Shown here: piece by piece, positions 1 through 6,399 of the stretch | Layout of the letters: each line of letters opens with the position of its first letter | Numbering within the stretch: position 1 is the stretch's first letter | Assembly (NCBI GenBank): GCA_007129985.1 | Contig: SKUL01000099.1 | Span: forward strand, 1 to 10,726 | Direction of reading: 5' to 3' | Source: Flavobacteriales bacterium | GTDB lineage: Bacteria > Bacteroidota > Bacteroidia > Flavobacteriales_D > SKUL01 | Length of the DNA: 10,726 bases | Notes under the pieces: generated by a model | Databases searched by the model: none | What the model saw: the letters and a program-made list of their open reading frames with translations, nothing else | What the model was told of the DNA's origin: nothing | Program-made: the position numbers and the translations under genes

Positions 1-281
1 CGCACACCGGCACGAAGTACGAAGTTGTCAGTGTGGTAGTACTTAAAGGTAAGAAGATCACCAGATCCGAGCATGTTACCATCGAATAATCCGGCTTGCG
101 TTCCGTCGTTGGCGTTGAGGCCTACCAAAGGAATCACAAAGTTCAGAGCAGCATCACCCGCCACAGGGCGAGCACCCAATTTGGCCACGATGGCCTCATT
201 TTCGCGGGTTGACAAACCCTGGGCCATTACAGAGCTGGCGCCAAGGGCAAGCATTGAAATCACAAGCAATGTCTTTTTCAT
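1..281 (-). CDS. Secreted, probable outer-membrane protein (5' part only; 3' end outside window)
   Basis: Reading leftward from an ATG at 281, an open frame of 93 codons runs off the window edge, so only the N-terminus is visible. It starts MKKTLLVISMLALGASSVMA, a clean signal peptide with a Lys-rich start, a hydrophobic core and a likely signal-peptidase cut after Ala20 (VMA-QG). The mature part alternates hydrophobic and polar residues (LNFVIPLVG, LLTFKYYHTDNFVLRAGV), as expected of beta-strands in a small outer-membrane barrel. The phrase 'KYYHTDNFVLRAGV' is typical of Bacteroidota barrel proteins, but the family cannot be named from this fragment. The gene lies downstream of pcm in the same direction. 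The 228-base AT-rich gap with promoter-like motifs suggests its own transcription. Export is well supported; the barrel is an inference. Confidence 0.72.
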   Translation of the reverse strand, partial: MKKTLLVISMLALGASSVMAQGLSTRENEAIVAKLGARPVAGDAALNFVIPLVGLNANDGTQAGLFDGNMLGSGDLLTFKYYHTDNFVLRAGV

Positions 282-366
282 AACATTTAGTTTTTGGTTT
301 GTTTTCTTGTTGTTTGATTCTTGGGGTTAGTTACCAATATTGGAAAGTTGCCTTCACAACATCGGA

Positions 367-396
367 CAAATTTATTTGAATTCGCGGGCAAAGATA
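367..396 (-). promoter_or_regulatory. Two candidate Bacteroidota -7 elements upstream of the outer-membrane protein gene
   Basis: On the minus strand, TATCTTTG (389-396) and TAAATTTG (367-374) both fit the Bacteroidota -7 consensus TAnnTTTG. Neither has a TTG at the expected 19-base spacing, so which one is used, if either, is uncertain. Use of either would give a leader of roughly 80-100 bases before the ATG at 281. The rest of the 282-509 gap is AT-rich and holds no convincing gene. Confidence 0.4.
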
Positions 397-482
397 TTCA
401 CATTTCAATGGGTTTTGCACACTTTTTTGTTCATATCCCTATTTTTTCCAAAATGACACGAGTATATTCTTAAACTGTGGGT

Positions 483-512
483 TAGCAAATTGTTACTATT
501 GTTACAATGCTA
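483..512 (-). terminator. Weak hairpin at the pcm stop codon
   Basis: An inverted repeat pairs TAGC (483-486) with GCTA (509-512) and ATTGT (489-493) with ACAAT (504-508), with a two-base bulge and a ten-base loop. It spans the pcm TAG stop (510-512). There is no T-run on the minus-strand 3' side and the stem is AT-rich, so it is at best a weak terminator or transcript-end structure. The loop region also contains a TTGTTAC direct repeat. Confidence 0.2.
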
Positions 513-1154
513 TGCATTTCTATCCTTTAGCATGGGCACGAACTTGAATTCACCGAAGCGTTCTTCAGAAAAGTCGCCATCACTGTTTCGGGTGATACGC
601 AGCATTTCCTGCACATCTCCCTGTCCTACCGGGATAACCAGTCGTCCACCGGGCTTCAATTGGTCAAGCAGTGCATCGGGAACAAACGGGGCTCCACAGG
701 TAACCAGAATCGCATCGAATGGAGCAAAAGCTGGCAGCCCTTTGTAACCGTCTCCATAAAACGTACGGGGTGAGTAACCCAATTTCCGTAGTAGTTGTCT
801 GGACTTCTCGTAGAGTTCTTTTTGTCTTTCAATGGAGAATACCTTCACCCCCATTTCACACAACACGGCGCATTGATAGCCCGAGCCGGTTCCGATTTCC
901 AACACTTTTTGTCTGAGCCGGAGGTCGAGCAGTGCTGTCTGAAAAGCTACGGTAAAAGGTTGTGAGATGGTTTGACCCGCTCCGATTGGAAAAGCAGTGT
1001 CCTCGTATGCAAAGTGCAAAAATGCCTTGTCCATGTATGCGTGGCGCGGAACCCGCATCATGGCCTCCAGCACCTTTTCGTCCTTCACCCCTTTCTCACG
1101 AAGGGTAGCCAGCAGTTGTCTGCGCATTCCCTGATGTCGGAAACTGTCTTCCAT
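510..1154 (-). CDS. pcm: Protein-L-isoaspartate O-methyltransferase
   Basis: This cytoplasmic repair enzyme uses S-adenosylmethionine to methylate isoaspartyl residues in aged proteins, letting them revert to normal aspartyl bonds. The 214-residue product has the family signatures in order: GQTISQP (60-66), SAM motif I VLEIGTGSGYQ (84-94), the acidic SIER strand (107-110), GDG (134-136), FDAILVTCGAP (146-156) and LKPGGRLVIPVG (166-177). The frame stays open upstream to 1625, but that part lies antisense to the next gene. I chose the ATG at 1154 because MEDSFRHQG followed by Arg-rich sequence matches how Bacteroidota homologues start and gives the usual length. An in-frame ATG at 1244 would add 30 residues (MPVLRATAPEE...) and is the main alternative. 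No Shine-Dalgarno is seen. The gene is divergent from the Gfo/Idh gene, 117 bases apart. Confidence 0.95.
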   Translation of the reverse strand: MEDSFRHQGMRRQLLATLREKGVKDEKVLEAMMRVPRHAYMDKAFLHFAYEDTAFPIGAGQTISQPFTVAFQTALLDLRLRQKVLEIGTGSGYQCAVLCEMGVKVFSIERQKELYEKSRQLLRKLGYSPRTFYGDGYKGLPAFAPFDAILVTCGAPFVPDALLDQLKPGGRLVIPVGQGDVQEMLRITRNSDGDFSEERFGEFKFVPMLKDRNA

Positions 1155-1243
1155 AGCGTCGGCAAAGTTGAAAAAAAGCTTCTTTAAAAAAAACGGTGTT
1201 GAAAAAACTGTTTCCTCCGGGGCGGTTGCCCTCAGCACAGGCA

Positions 1244-1251
1244 TACCTTTG
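1244..1251 (+). promoter_or_regulatory. Candidate -7 element for the Gfo/Idh oxidoreductase gene
   Basis: TACCTTTG fits the Bacteroidota TAnnTTTG consensus and sits 20 bases before the ATG at 1272. The nearest upstream TTG (1226-1228) is only 15 bases away, shorter than the usual spacing of about 19, so this may be a weak promoter. It would give a leader of about 15 bases. Confidence 0.45.
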
Positions 1252-1271
1252 TCTGGAAACACCACCGCATT

Positions 1272-2249
1272 ATGCTTAAAATTGGAGTATTGGGTGCCGG
1301 GCACCTCGGACAGATTCACATTCAATTGATTCAACAAATCGGAGATTACGAATTGGTGGGTTTCTACGACCCCGATCCTGCAAAGGTTACAGAGGTCATG
1401 GAAAAATTCGGAATCGAGGCCTTTGGCAGTGTTGAAGAACTTATTGACGAAGTAGAAGTGGTTGATGTGGTTACTCCAACACTCTCTCACTTCGATTGTG
1501 CTTCTCAAGCCCTGCGTAAATCGCGTCATGTGTTCATTGAAAAACCTGTTACCAATACCATTGAAGAAGCACGTGCGCTGATGAACCTGGCCCACGAAGC
1601 CAATGTAAAAGTTCAGGTAGGGCATGTTGAGCGATTCAACCCTGCATTTATGCAGTCAAGAGACCACATACAGCAGCCAATGTTTATTGAAACCCACCGA
1701 CTGGCACAATTCAACCCAAGAGGAACGGATGTATCGGTAGTGCTGGATTTGATGATTCACGACCTGGACATCGTGTTGAGTGTGGTTAAGTCTAACGTTC
1801 GTAGCATAAGCGCAAGTGGTGTAGCTGTGTTAAGTTCTACGCCCGACATTTGTAACGCTCGTTTGGAATTCGACAACGGCTGTGTTGCCAACATCACGGC
1901 CAGCCGCATTTCGATGAAGAACATGCGTAAATCGCGGTTTTTTCAAAAAGACGCTTACATAGCCGTTGACTTTCTGGAAAAACAAGCTGAAATCATTCAA
2001 ATGAGAGATGTGGAAGGAGAGCCCGACCCATTTGGCATGACCATAGAAGTTGAACCCGGGCAACCCCTGAAAGAAATCACTTTCAACAAGCCGGAAATAG
2101 AGCCACACAACGCCATTCAGCTCGAGCTCTCAACTTTTGCAGAAAGCATCCTGAAAGACACTACGCCACTCGTTACAATTGATGACGGATTCAAAGCACT
2201 TGATGTGGCACATAAGATTCTTGAAAAGCTAAAACTCAAGACCAGTTAG
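1272..2249 (+). CDS. Gfo/Idh/MocA-family NAD(P)-dependent oxidoreductase
   Basis: The 325-residue product has the two-domain layout of glucose-fructose oxidoreductase/inositol dehydrogenase enzymes. The N-terminal Rossmann fold begins with GAGHLG (8-13), followed by the acidic FYDPDP end of beta-2 (31-36) and the family motif EKP (90-92), whose lysine is normally catalytic. GHVERFNP (117-124) opens the C-terminal substrate domain, and DLMIHDLDI (159-167) carries the usual catalytic histidine at 163. These enzymes oxidise or reduce a hydroxyl on a sugar, sugar nucleotide or inositol. GHVERFNP plus MIHDLDI resembles the subgroup that includes UDP-N-acetylglucosamine 3-dehydrogenases, but the substrate cannot be fixed from sequence. 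A sugar-phosphate transferase lies two genes downstream, which fits a sugar role without proving it. No signal peptide is seen, so it is cytosolic. Confidence 0.88.
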   Translation: MLKIGVLGAGHLGQIHIQLIQQIGDYELVGFYDPDPAKVTEVMEKFGIEAFGSVEELIDEVEVVDVVTPTLSHFDCASQALRKSRHVFIEKPVTNTIEEARALMNLAHEANVKVQVGHVERFNPAFMQSRDHIQQPMFIETHRLAQFNPRGTDVSVVLDLMIHDLDIVLSVVKSNVRSISASGVAVLSSTPDICNARLEFDNGCVANITASRISMKNMRKSRFFQKDAYIAVDFLEKQAEIIQMRDVEGEPDPFGMTIEVEPGQPLKEITFNKPEIEPHNAIQLELSTFAESILKDTTPLVTIDDGFKALDVAHKILEKLKLKTS

Positions 2250-2255
2250 TATTCG

Positions 2256-2272
2256 TTTTCCTCGCAGGAAAA
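2256..2272 (+). terminator. Perfect 7-bp hairpin after the Gfo/Idh gene
   Basis: TTTTCCT (2256-2262) and AGGAAAA (2266-2272) form a perfect seven-pair stem with a three-base loop CGC, starting six bases after the TAG stop at 2249. The stem holds only three G-C pairs and is followed by TAAAT, not a proper T-run, so termination would be partial. A second small inverted repeat, GCAAG/CTTGC, is at 2301-2313. Together they suggest a transcript boundary before the lipoprotein gene. Confidence 0.4.
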
Positions 2273-2355
2273 TAAATCGAACTCCACACCGTTTGAAGTG
2301 GCAAGAGACTTGCTTCGCTGGCTCGACTCAGAACTATTAACCATTGCCAAAGGAC

Positions 2356-2363
2356 TATATTTG
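2356..2363 (+). promoter_or_regulatory. Candidate -7 element for the lipoprotein-phosphoglycosyltransferase pair
   Basis: TATATTTG matches TAnnTTTG exactly and sits 22 bases before the ATG at 2386. No TTG is found at about 19 bases upstream. With the hairpin at 2256-2272 it suggests that the lipoprotein and the transferase downstream form their own transcript. Confidence 0.45.
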
Positions 2364-2385
2364 CCGGCCAAAACGGAGATATGGT

Positions 2386-3297
2386 ATGAATAGGTTAGCA
2401 CACATATGGGTCATTTTCGCCGCGATTGCACTTGTTAGCTGCGACAAAACAACTGAGCCTGCTTACCTCCACATTGAATCTGTTGAACTAGAGGTTGAAC
2501 CTGACTTCTCTCAAGGAACAAATGCCCACGGCATAAGAGATGCATGGGTTTATTTGAACGACCGACTGGTGGGTATTTATGAGCTGCCTGCAACCGTTCC
2601 TATTATCTCAGAAGGAGAACAAAAAATCACCATTCTCGGAGGGGTACTCAAAAACGGTATTCAAACCGCGCGCATCACCTATCCTTTTTACCAGCAGTAT
2701 GTTACCAATCTAGATCTCAAACCTGGAGTTACCATTGACTTTTCCGGAAGCTCGGGAGCAACCACCCAAAAAAACGGGCACTCGGTACCTGTGCTGCGCT
2801 ACTTTGAAACAGGTTTGGTTTTTTGGAATGAGCGGTTTGAGGATGCGGGGGTTCAATTTGAGGCCACTGCAGAAAGTCAGGCCAATATGTCTATCACCCA
2901 GAACCCCGCGCAGGTCTACAACCACGATCCTGCCAATCAATCTACAGGTTCGGGCATAGTAGTTCTGGAGGGTAACAACCGCTATTTTGAAGTCCGCTCA
3001 ACATTCTCATTTCCGCAAATTGCACCTGGTACAGAAATATATCTGGAGCTGAATTACCACACAGCCTGCACGCTTCAAGTGGGTGTCTATCAGGACACCC
3101 CGTTTGAAACCAAAGTGTATGGAAAGGGCATCCGGCCGAATAACCAGTGGTCAAAGATATACATTGACCTCACGCCTGAAGTGCGCGGATCAACAAATGG
3201 AAGCAGCTTCAGCATTTTTATTGAGGGAATACTCGACAATGGTCAGAATTTTGGCGAAGTATTTATTGACAATGTGAAACTTGTGTACCCCGGATGA
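2386..3297 (+). CDS. Lipoprotein of unknown function, coupled to a phosphoglycosyltransferase
   Basis: I do not recognise this 303-residue family. The ATG at 2386 is chosen over an in-frame TTG at 2344 because it has GGAG seven bases upstream and begins directly with a signal peptide. The signal peptide ends in the lipobox LVSC (16-19), so Cys19 would be lipidated and the protein held on the periplasmic or outer-membrane face. The residues after Cys19 (DKTTEP) do not resemble the acidic surface-export signals known in flavobacteria. Two parts are visible: an N-terminal beta-rich region (about 25-120; DAWVYLNDRLVGIYELP) and a C-terminal region (about 140-303) with LELNYHT, YIDLTP and VFIDNVKLVYPG strands. 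The C-terminal strands look like a jelly-roll, carbohydrate-binding-type fold. The stop overlaps the start of the next gene by ATGA, implying translational coupling and a shared polysaccharide-related role. Confidence 0.8.
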   Translation: MNRLAHIWVIFAAIALVSCDKTTEPAYLHIESVELEVEPDFSQGTNAHGIRDAWVYLNDRLVGIYELPATVPIISEGEQKITILGGVLKNGIQTARITYPFYQQYVTNLDLKPGVTIDFSGSSGATTQKNGHSVPVLRYFETGLVFWNERFEDAGVQFEATAESQANMSITQNPAQVYNHDPANQSTGSGIVVLEGNNRYFEVRSTFSFPQIAPGTEIYLELNYHTACTLQVGVYQDTPFETKVYGKGIRPNNQWSKIYIDLTPEVRGSTNGSSFSIFIEGILDNGQNFGEVFIDNVKLVYPG

Positions 3298-4709
3298 ACA
3301 ACCGTAAGCAGGTTTTTAAATACATTGTTGCCGACTACCTGACCGCTTTGGTTGCCTGGGTGCTATTCTTTTCTTACCGAAAAATCTACCTTGATCCTAT
3401 CAAGCACGGTCAGCAATCAGGGTTTGATTTTGATCAGAATCTTTACCTTGGTATTATCACTATTCCCATATTTTGGTTGGTTTTATACGCCATATTTGGT
3501 GCGTACAACAACGTGTACAGAAAACATCGCCTCAAAGAGTTAGGTCAAACCCTGCTCATGACAGTGATAGGTGTGTTGATCATTTTTTTCACCTTATTGC
3601 TAGATGACGAAATTGCCGCCTACACCTACTATTACTACAGCCTGTCGGTTCTTTTCGTTATCCATTTCAGTCTCACCTTTACGTTTCGATACATCTTAAC
3701 ATCCAATACCGTAAAGCGAATTCACCGTAGGGAGATAGGATTCAATACCATCATGGCAGGCTGCAATCAGCTGGCTATAGACACCCTCGAAGAGCTCAAC
3801 AGTATCCGGAACTATCCGGGCTTCAAAATCATCGGTTTTGTAAGCACCAATGGAGGCAAAGAGTTTATTCTGAAGCAACAGCTGCGGTATTTGGGGCATT
3901 TCAACCGAATCAAAGAGATTGTAGAAGAACACAATGTAGAGGAGATCATTGTTGCCCTCGACTCATCCGAGCACAACAATATCGCGCGGATAATCAACGC
4001 GCTTGACGATTGCAAGGTGAAGATTCACATTATCCCGGACATGTACGACATTCTTGCCGGATCCGTTAAAATGACAAGTATTTTCGGCACCCCACTCATT
4101 CAGGTCAACGCCGAAATTATGCCAGCGTGGCAATTCTCCATTAAGCGGATTATGGATATTGTCCTCAGCATTGTCGCCCTGATTGTGCTGGCCCCTGTTT
4201 ACCTGCTTCTATCTGTATTGATCAAGCTCTCATCTCCCGGGCCAATTTTTTTCAGTCAGGAGCGAATCGGACTGCATGGCCGACCTTTCAATATTTACAA
4301 GTTTCGCTCTATGTACATTGATGCAGAGCGGAATGGCCCGCAGTTATCCAGCACCAGTGACCCACGCATTACTTCGATTGGACGTTTTCTCCGCAAAACA
4401 AGAATGGATGAACTACCGCAATTTTTCAATGTGCTCATCGGCGACATGAGCCTTGTAGGACCAAGGCCTGAGCGACAGTTCTACATTGACCAGATAACGG
4501 AGCGCGCGCCGCACTACAAACACCTGCACAAGGTACGGCCGGGAATTACCTCTTGGGGACAAGTGAAATACGGGTATGCCGAGAATGTGGATCAAATGAT
4601 TCAGCGCTTGAAGTACGACATTCTCTACATAGAAAACATGTCCTTATCACTCGATATCAAAATTCTGGCCTACACAGTTCTTATCATCCTCAAAGGTTCC
4701 GGAAAGTGA
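3294..4709 (+). CDS. Polyprenyl glycosylphosphotransferase (WcaJ-like membrane sugar transferase)
   Basis: This membrane enzyme transfers a sugar-1-phosphate from a nucleotide sugar to undecaprenyl phosphate, the first step in building an exopolysaccharide, capsule or O-antigen repeat. The 471-residue product has the full long-form layout. Four N-terminal membrane segments lie at about 8-27, 51-70, 85-103 and 113-131. A central Rossmann-like CoA-binding domain follows (about 145-255; GFNTIMAGCNQ, KIIGFVSTNGG). A re-entrant hydrophobic helix (about 287-310) leads into the catalytic domain. That domain shows SPGPIFFSQERIG (314-326), KFRSM (336-340), MDELPQFFNVLIGDMSLVGP (371-390) with the catalytic Asp-Glu dyad at 372-373, RPE (391-393) and RPGITSWGQ (415-423). 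Sugar specificity (glucose, galactose or another) is not readable. The start is the ATG in the ATGA overlap; no separate Shine-Dalgarno is seen. Confidence 0.93.
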   Translation: MNNRKQVFKYIVADYLTALVAWVLFFSYRKIYLDPIKHGQQSGFDFDQNLYLGIITIPIFWLVLYAIFGAYNNVYRKHRLKELGQTLLMTVIGVLIIFFTLLLDDEIAAYTYYYYSLSVLFVIHFSLTFTFRYILTSNTVKRIHRREIGFNTIMAGCNQLAIDTLEELNSIRNYPGFKIIGFVSTNGGKEFILKQQLRYLGHFNRIKEIVEEHNVEEIIVALDSSEHNNIARIINALDDCKVKIHIIPDMYDILAGSVKMTSIFGTPLIQVNAEIMPAWQFSIKRIMDIVLSIVALIVLAPVYLLLSVLIKLSSPGPIFFSQERIGLHGRPFNIYKFRSMYIDAERNGPQLSSTSDPRITSIGRFLRKTRMDELPQFFNVLIGDMSLVGPRPERQFYIDQITERAPHYKHLHKVRPGITSWGQVKYGYAENVDQMIQRLKYDILYIENMSLSLDIKILAYTVLIILKGSGK

Positions 4710-4716
4710 TGCCGTT

Positions 4717-4746
4717 TTGGTAGGCCACCCGCAGTGTGTATTTTCG
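4717..4746 (+). promoter_or_regulatory. Bacteroidota-type promoter for the 3-hydroxybutyryl-CoA dehydrogenase gene
   Basis: TTG (4717-4719) is followed after exactly 19 bases by TATTTTCG (4739-4746), one mismatch from TAnnTTTG. It starts eight bases after the transferase stop and 68 bases before the ATG at 4785, giving a leader of about 30 bases. It indicates that the dehydrogenase can be transcribed on its own. Confidence 0.55.
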
Positions 4747-4784
4747 CGGCACATTGAATACAAACTTCTAAACAAACCCTCAGC

Positions 4785-5672
4785 ATGAAGCGCATTACAG
4801 TTATTGGAGCAGGCACCATGGGCAACGGAATTGCACACGTTTTCGCCCAAAAAGGATATGAAGTAAACCTTTGCGATGTTTCGCAGGACGCCCTTTCAAG
4901 AGCTTTAAAAACCATCGCCGGAAACCTGGATCGGCAAATCAAAAAAGAAATTATTACCGAGGCCGACAAAGACGCTTGCCTGAACCGAATTACTGCCCAC
5001 ACTGATATGCGCGAGGCTGTGGCTCATGCAGACCTCGTGGTTGAAGCCGCAACCGAGAACATTGACTTAAAACTCAAAATCTTCGGTCAACTGGATGAGA
5101 CTTGTCCTGAAAATTGCATCCTCGCTACCAATACCTCATCCATCTCGATTACCAAAGTGGCAGCCGTGACCAAAAGACCTGAAAAGGTAATCGGCATGCA
5201 CTTTATGAACCCCGTGCCGGTCATGAAACTGGTTGAAGTCATCAGAGGTTACAAAACCAGTAACGAATGCACAGAAACCATCATGGACCTCTCGCGCAAT
5301 CTTGGAAAGGTGCCAGTGGAAGTGAACGACTACCCGGGATTTGTTGCCAACCGCATTCTTATGCCCATGATTAACGAGGCCATCTACAGCTTGTACGAAG
5401 GTGTAGCCGGTGTGGAAGAGATTGACACCGTAATGATGCTGGGAATGGCGCACCCTATGGGGCCTTTGCACCTCGCAGATTTTATCGGATTGGACGTGTG
5501 CCTCTCCATTTTACGCGTGCTTCACGACGGTTTCGGCAATCCGAAATACGCACCTTGCCCCTTGCTCGTAAACATGGTTACAGCAGGAAATCTCGGGGTA
5601 AAATCCGGTGAAGGGTTTTACGATTACAGCAAGGGATTGAAAGAAAAAGAGGTATCGCAGCAATTCCGCTAA
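4785..5672 (+). CDS. 3-hydroxybutyryl-CoA dehydrogenase
   Basis: This cytosolic enzyme interconverts (S)-3-hydroxybutyryl-CoA and acetoacetyl-CoA with NAD(P), used in fatty-acid or butyrate-type metabolism and in amino-acid and aromatic breakdown. The 295-residue length fits the single-function family (HBD/PaaH/MmgB type), without a fused crotonase. Visible motifs are the NAD-binding GAGTMG (8-13), EAATEN (87-92), NTSSIS (116-121) with the substrate-contacting serine, GMHFMNPVPVMKLVEVI (137-153) with catalytic His139 and Glu151, and DYPGFVANR (182-190) with Asn189. The C-terminal helical domain ends GVKSGEGFYDYS, the usual family ending. The gene has its own promoter-like sequence and ends seven bases before the convergent DUF4294 gene. 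Physiological direction and chain-length preference are not readable. Confidence 0.93.
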   Translation: MKRITVIGAGTMGNGIAHVFAQKGYEVNLCDVSQDALSRALKTIAGNLDRQIKKEIITEADKDACLNRITAHTDMREAVAHADLVVEAATENIDLKLKIFGQLDETCPENCILATNTSSISITKVAAVTKRPEKVIGMHFMNPVPVMKLVEVIRGYKTSNECTETIMDLSRNLGKVPVEVNDYPGFVANRILMPMINEAIYSLYEGVAGVEEIDTVMMLGMAHPMGPLHLADFIGLDVCLSILRVLHDGFGNPKYAPCPLLVNMVTAGNLGVKSGEGFYDYSKGLKEKEVSQQFR

Positions 5673-5679
5673 ACGGCAA

Positions 5680-6348
5680 TCAGGAACCTTTGCGTTTGCT
5701 CTTTTTGATGCGCGCCTGAGCCTGAGGAGTGTTGGCCTTGCGCTCGGCTACGTAGATTTCGCCGGCTTCAATTAGGGCTACGATTTCTTCAATCATGGCG
5801 TCCTCTCCCGGAGCGTCGTATTGCTCTTTGAGGTTTGAACCGAAAAGACGCGCAACAGCCTGCCACATAAAAGCGGTAAAACCTCCGCGCAACTCTTTGA
5901 TAAGGTCGTACGAGGTGTTGCCCGTTTCGCGGTCTATTAACTTGATGAGCACGTATCCTTCTCGGATGGTCATGTTGCGGATTTCGCCCTCGAACTCGCG
6001 CTTCAATTCATTCTCGGCCATTTTAAGGTAGGCCTTTTGCTCCTTTTCGGTGGGGAGATTGTCGAGCTGTTGTTCGTATTCGCGCATCAACTCTCCGGCC
6101 AGGCGGGCGTAGGGATATACTTTGGTTACACGCGCCATCAAGGCATCCCAGCGGCGCTGCTCACGCTTGCTGCGCTCTTTGGTGAATTCAAGAACGGTAA
6201 AAGGCTTCAGTTCAACCAGAGGGAGTGTATCATCCTCGGTAATCAAAACTTCCAAAGCACGTGCATTTTCGTCCACATCATAGCGCTGAGCCCAACCCAA
6301 GAGGGGCAAAAAGAAGAGAAATAGAATAATGTTGACGTGGCGACACAT
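5680..6348 (-). CDS. DUF4294 family secreted protein, function unknown
   Basis: The product is 222 residues. The ATG at 6348 has AAAGGAG five bases upstream, one of the few good Shine-Dalgarno sites here, and leads straight into a signal peptide (VNIILFLFFLPLLGWAQ), with the cut likely around residues 20-21. The frame also permits a start at 6390, but that would bury the signal peptide behind 14 residues. The mature protein shows the conserved core I associate with DUF4294 of Bacteroidota: RRWDALMARVTKVYPYARLAG (about 65-85), a charged helix (90-122) and LIDRETGNTSYDLIKELRGG (137-156), followed by MWQAVARLFGSNLKEQYD. The C-terminal tail is Lys/Arg-rich (KKSKRKGS). No catalytic motif is known to me. 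It is 51 bases downstream of the biotin carboxylase gene in the same direction and could share its transcript. Confidence 0.85.
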   Translation of the reverse strand: MCRHVNIILFLFFLPLLGWAQRYDVDENARALEVLITEDDTLPLVELKPFTVLEFTKERSKREQRRWDALMARVTKVYPYARLAGELMREYEQQLDNLPTEKEQKAYLKMAENELKREFEGEIRNMTIREGYVLIKLIDRETGNTSYDLIKELRGGFTAFMWQAVARLFGSNLKEQYDAPGEDAMIEEIVALIEAGEIYVAERKANTPQAQARIKKSKRKGS

Positions 6349-6399
6349 ATGTGCTCCTTTAAACGATAAAGCTAAGCACAATGTTATCAATAACGATGC

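Noticed and set aside
1155..1625. Long upstream extension of the pcm reading frame (157 codons)
   Set aside because: Most of it lies antisense to the Gfo/Idh gene and its sequence does not look like a domain; the Pcm match begins at MEDSFRHQG.
2344..2385. TTG start adding 14 residues to the lipoprotein
   Set aside because: It would place a basic stretch before the signal peptide and overlap the -7-like box; the ATG at 2386 has GGAG upstream.
2250..2385. Small inverted repeats as a mobile-element or attachment remnant
   Set aside because: The repeats are only 5-7 bp, with no target duplication or matching copy elsewhere in the window; a transcript-end hairpin is simpler.
2386..4709. Possible horizontal transfer of the lipoprotein-transferase pair from its AT-rich look
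   Set aside because: The T-rich stretches fall in membrane-segment codons, which is expected, and no repeat, integrase or insertion-sequence end flanks the pair.
6349..6390. Upstream start for the DUF4294 protein
   Set aside because: The ATG at 6348 has a strong AAAGGAG site and starts directly with the signal peptide.
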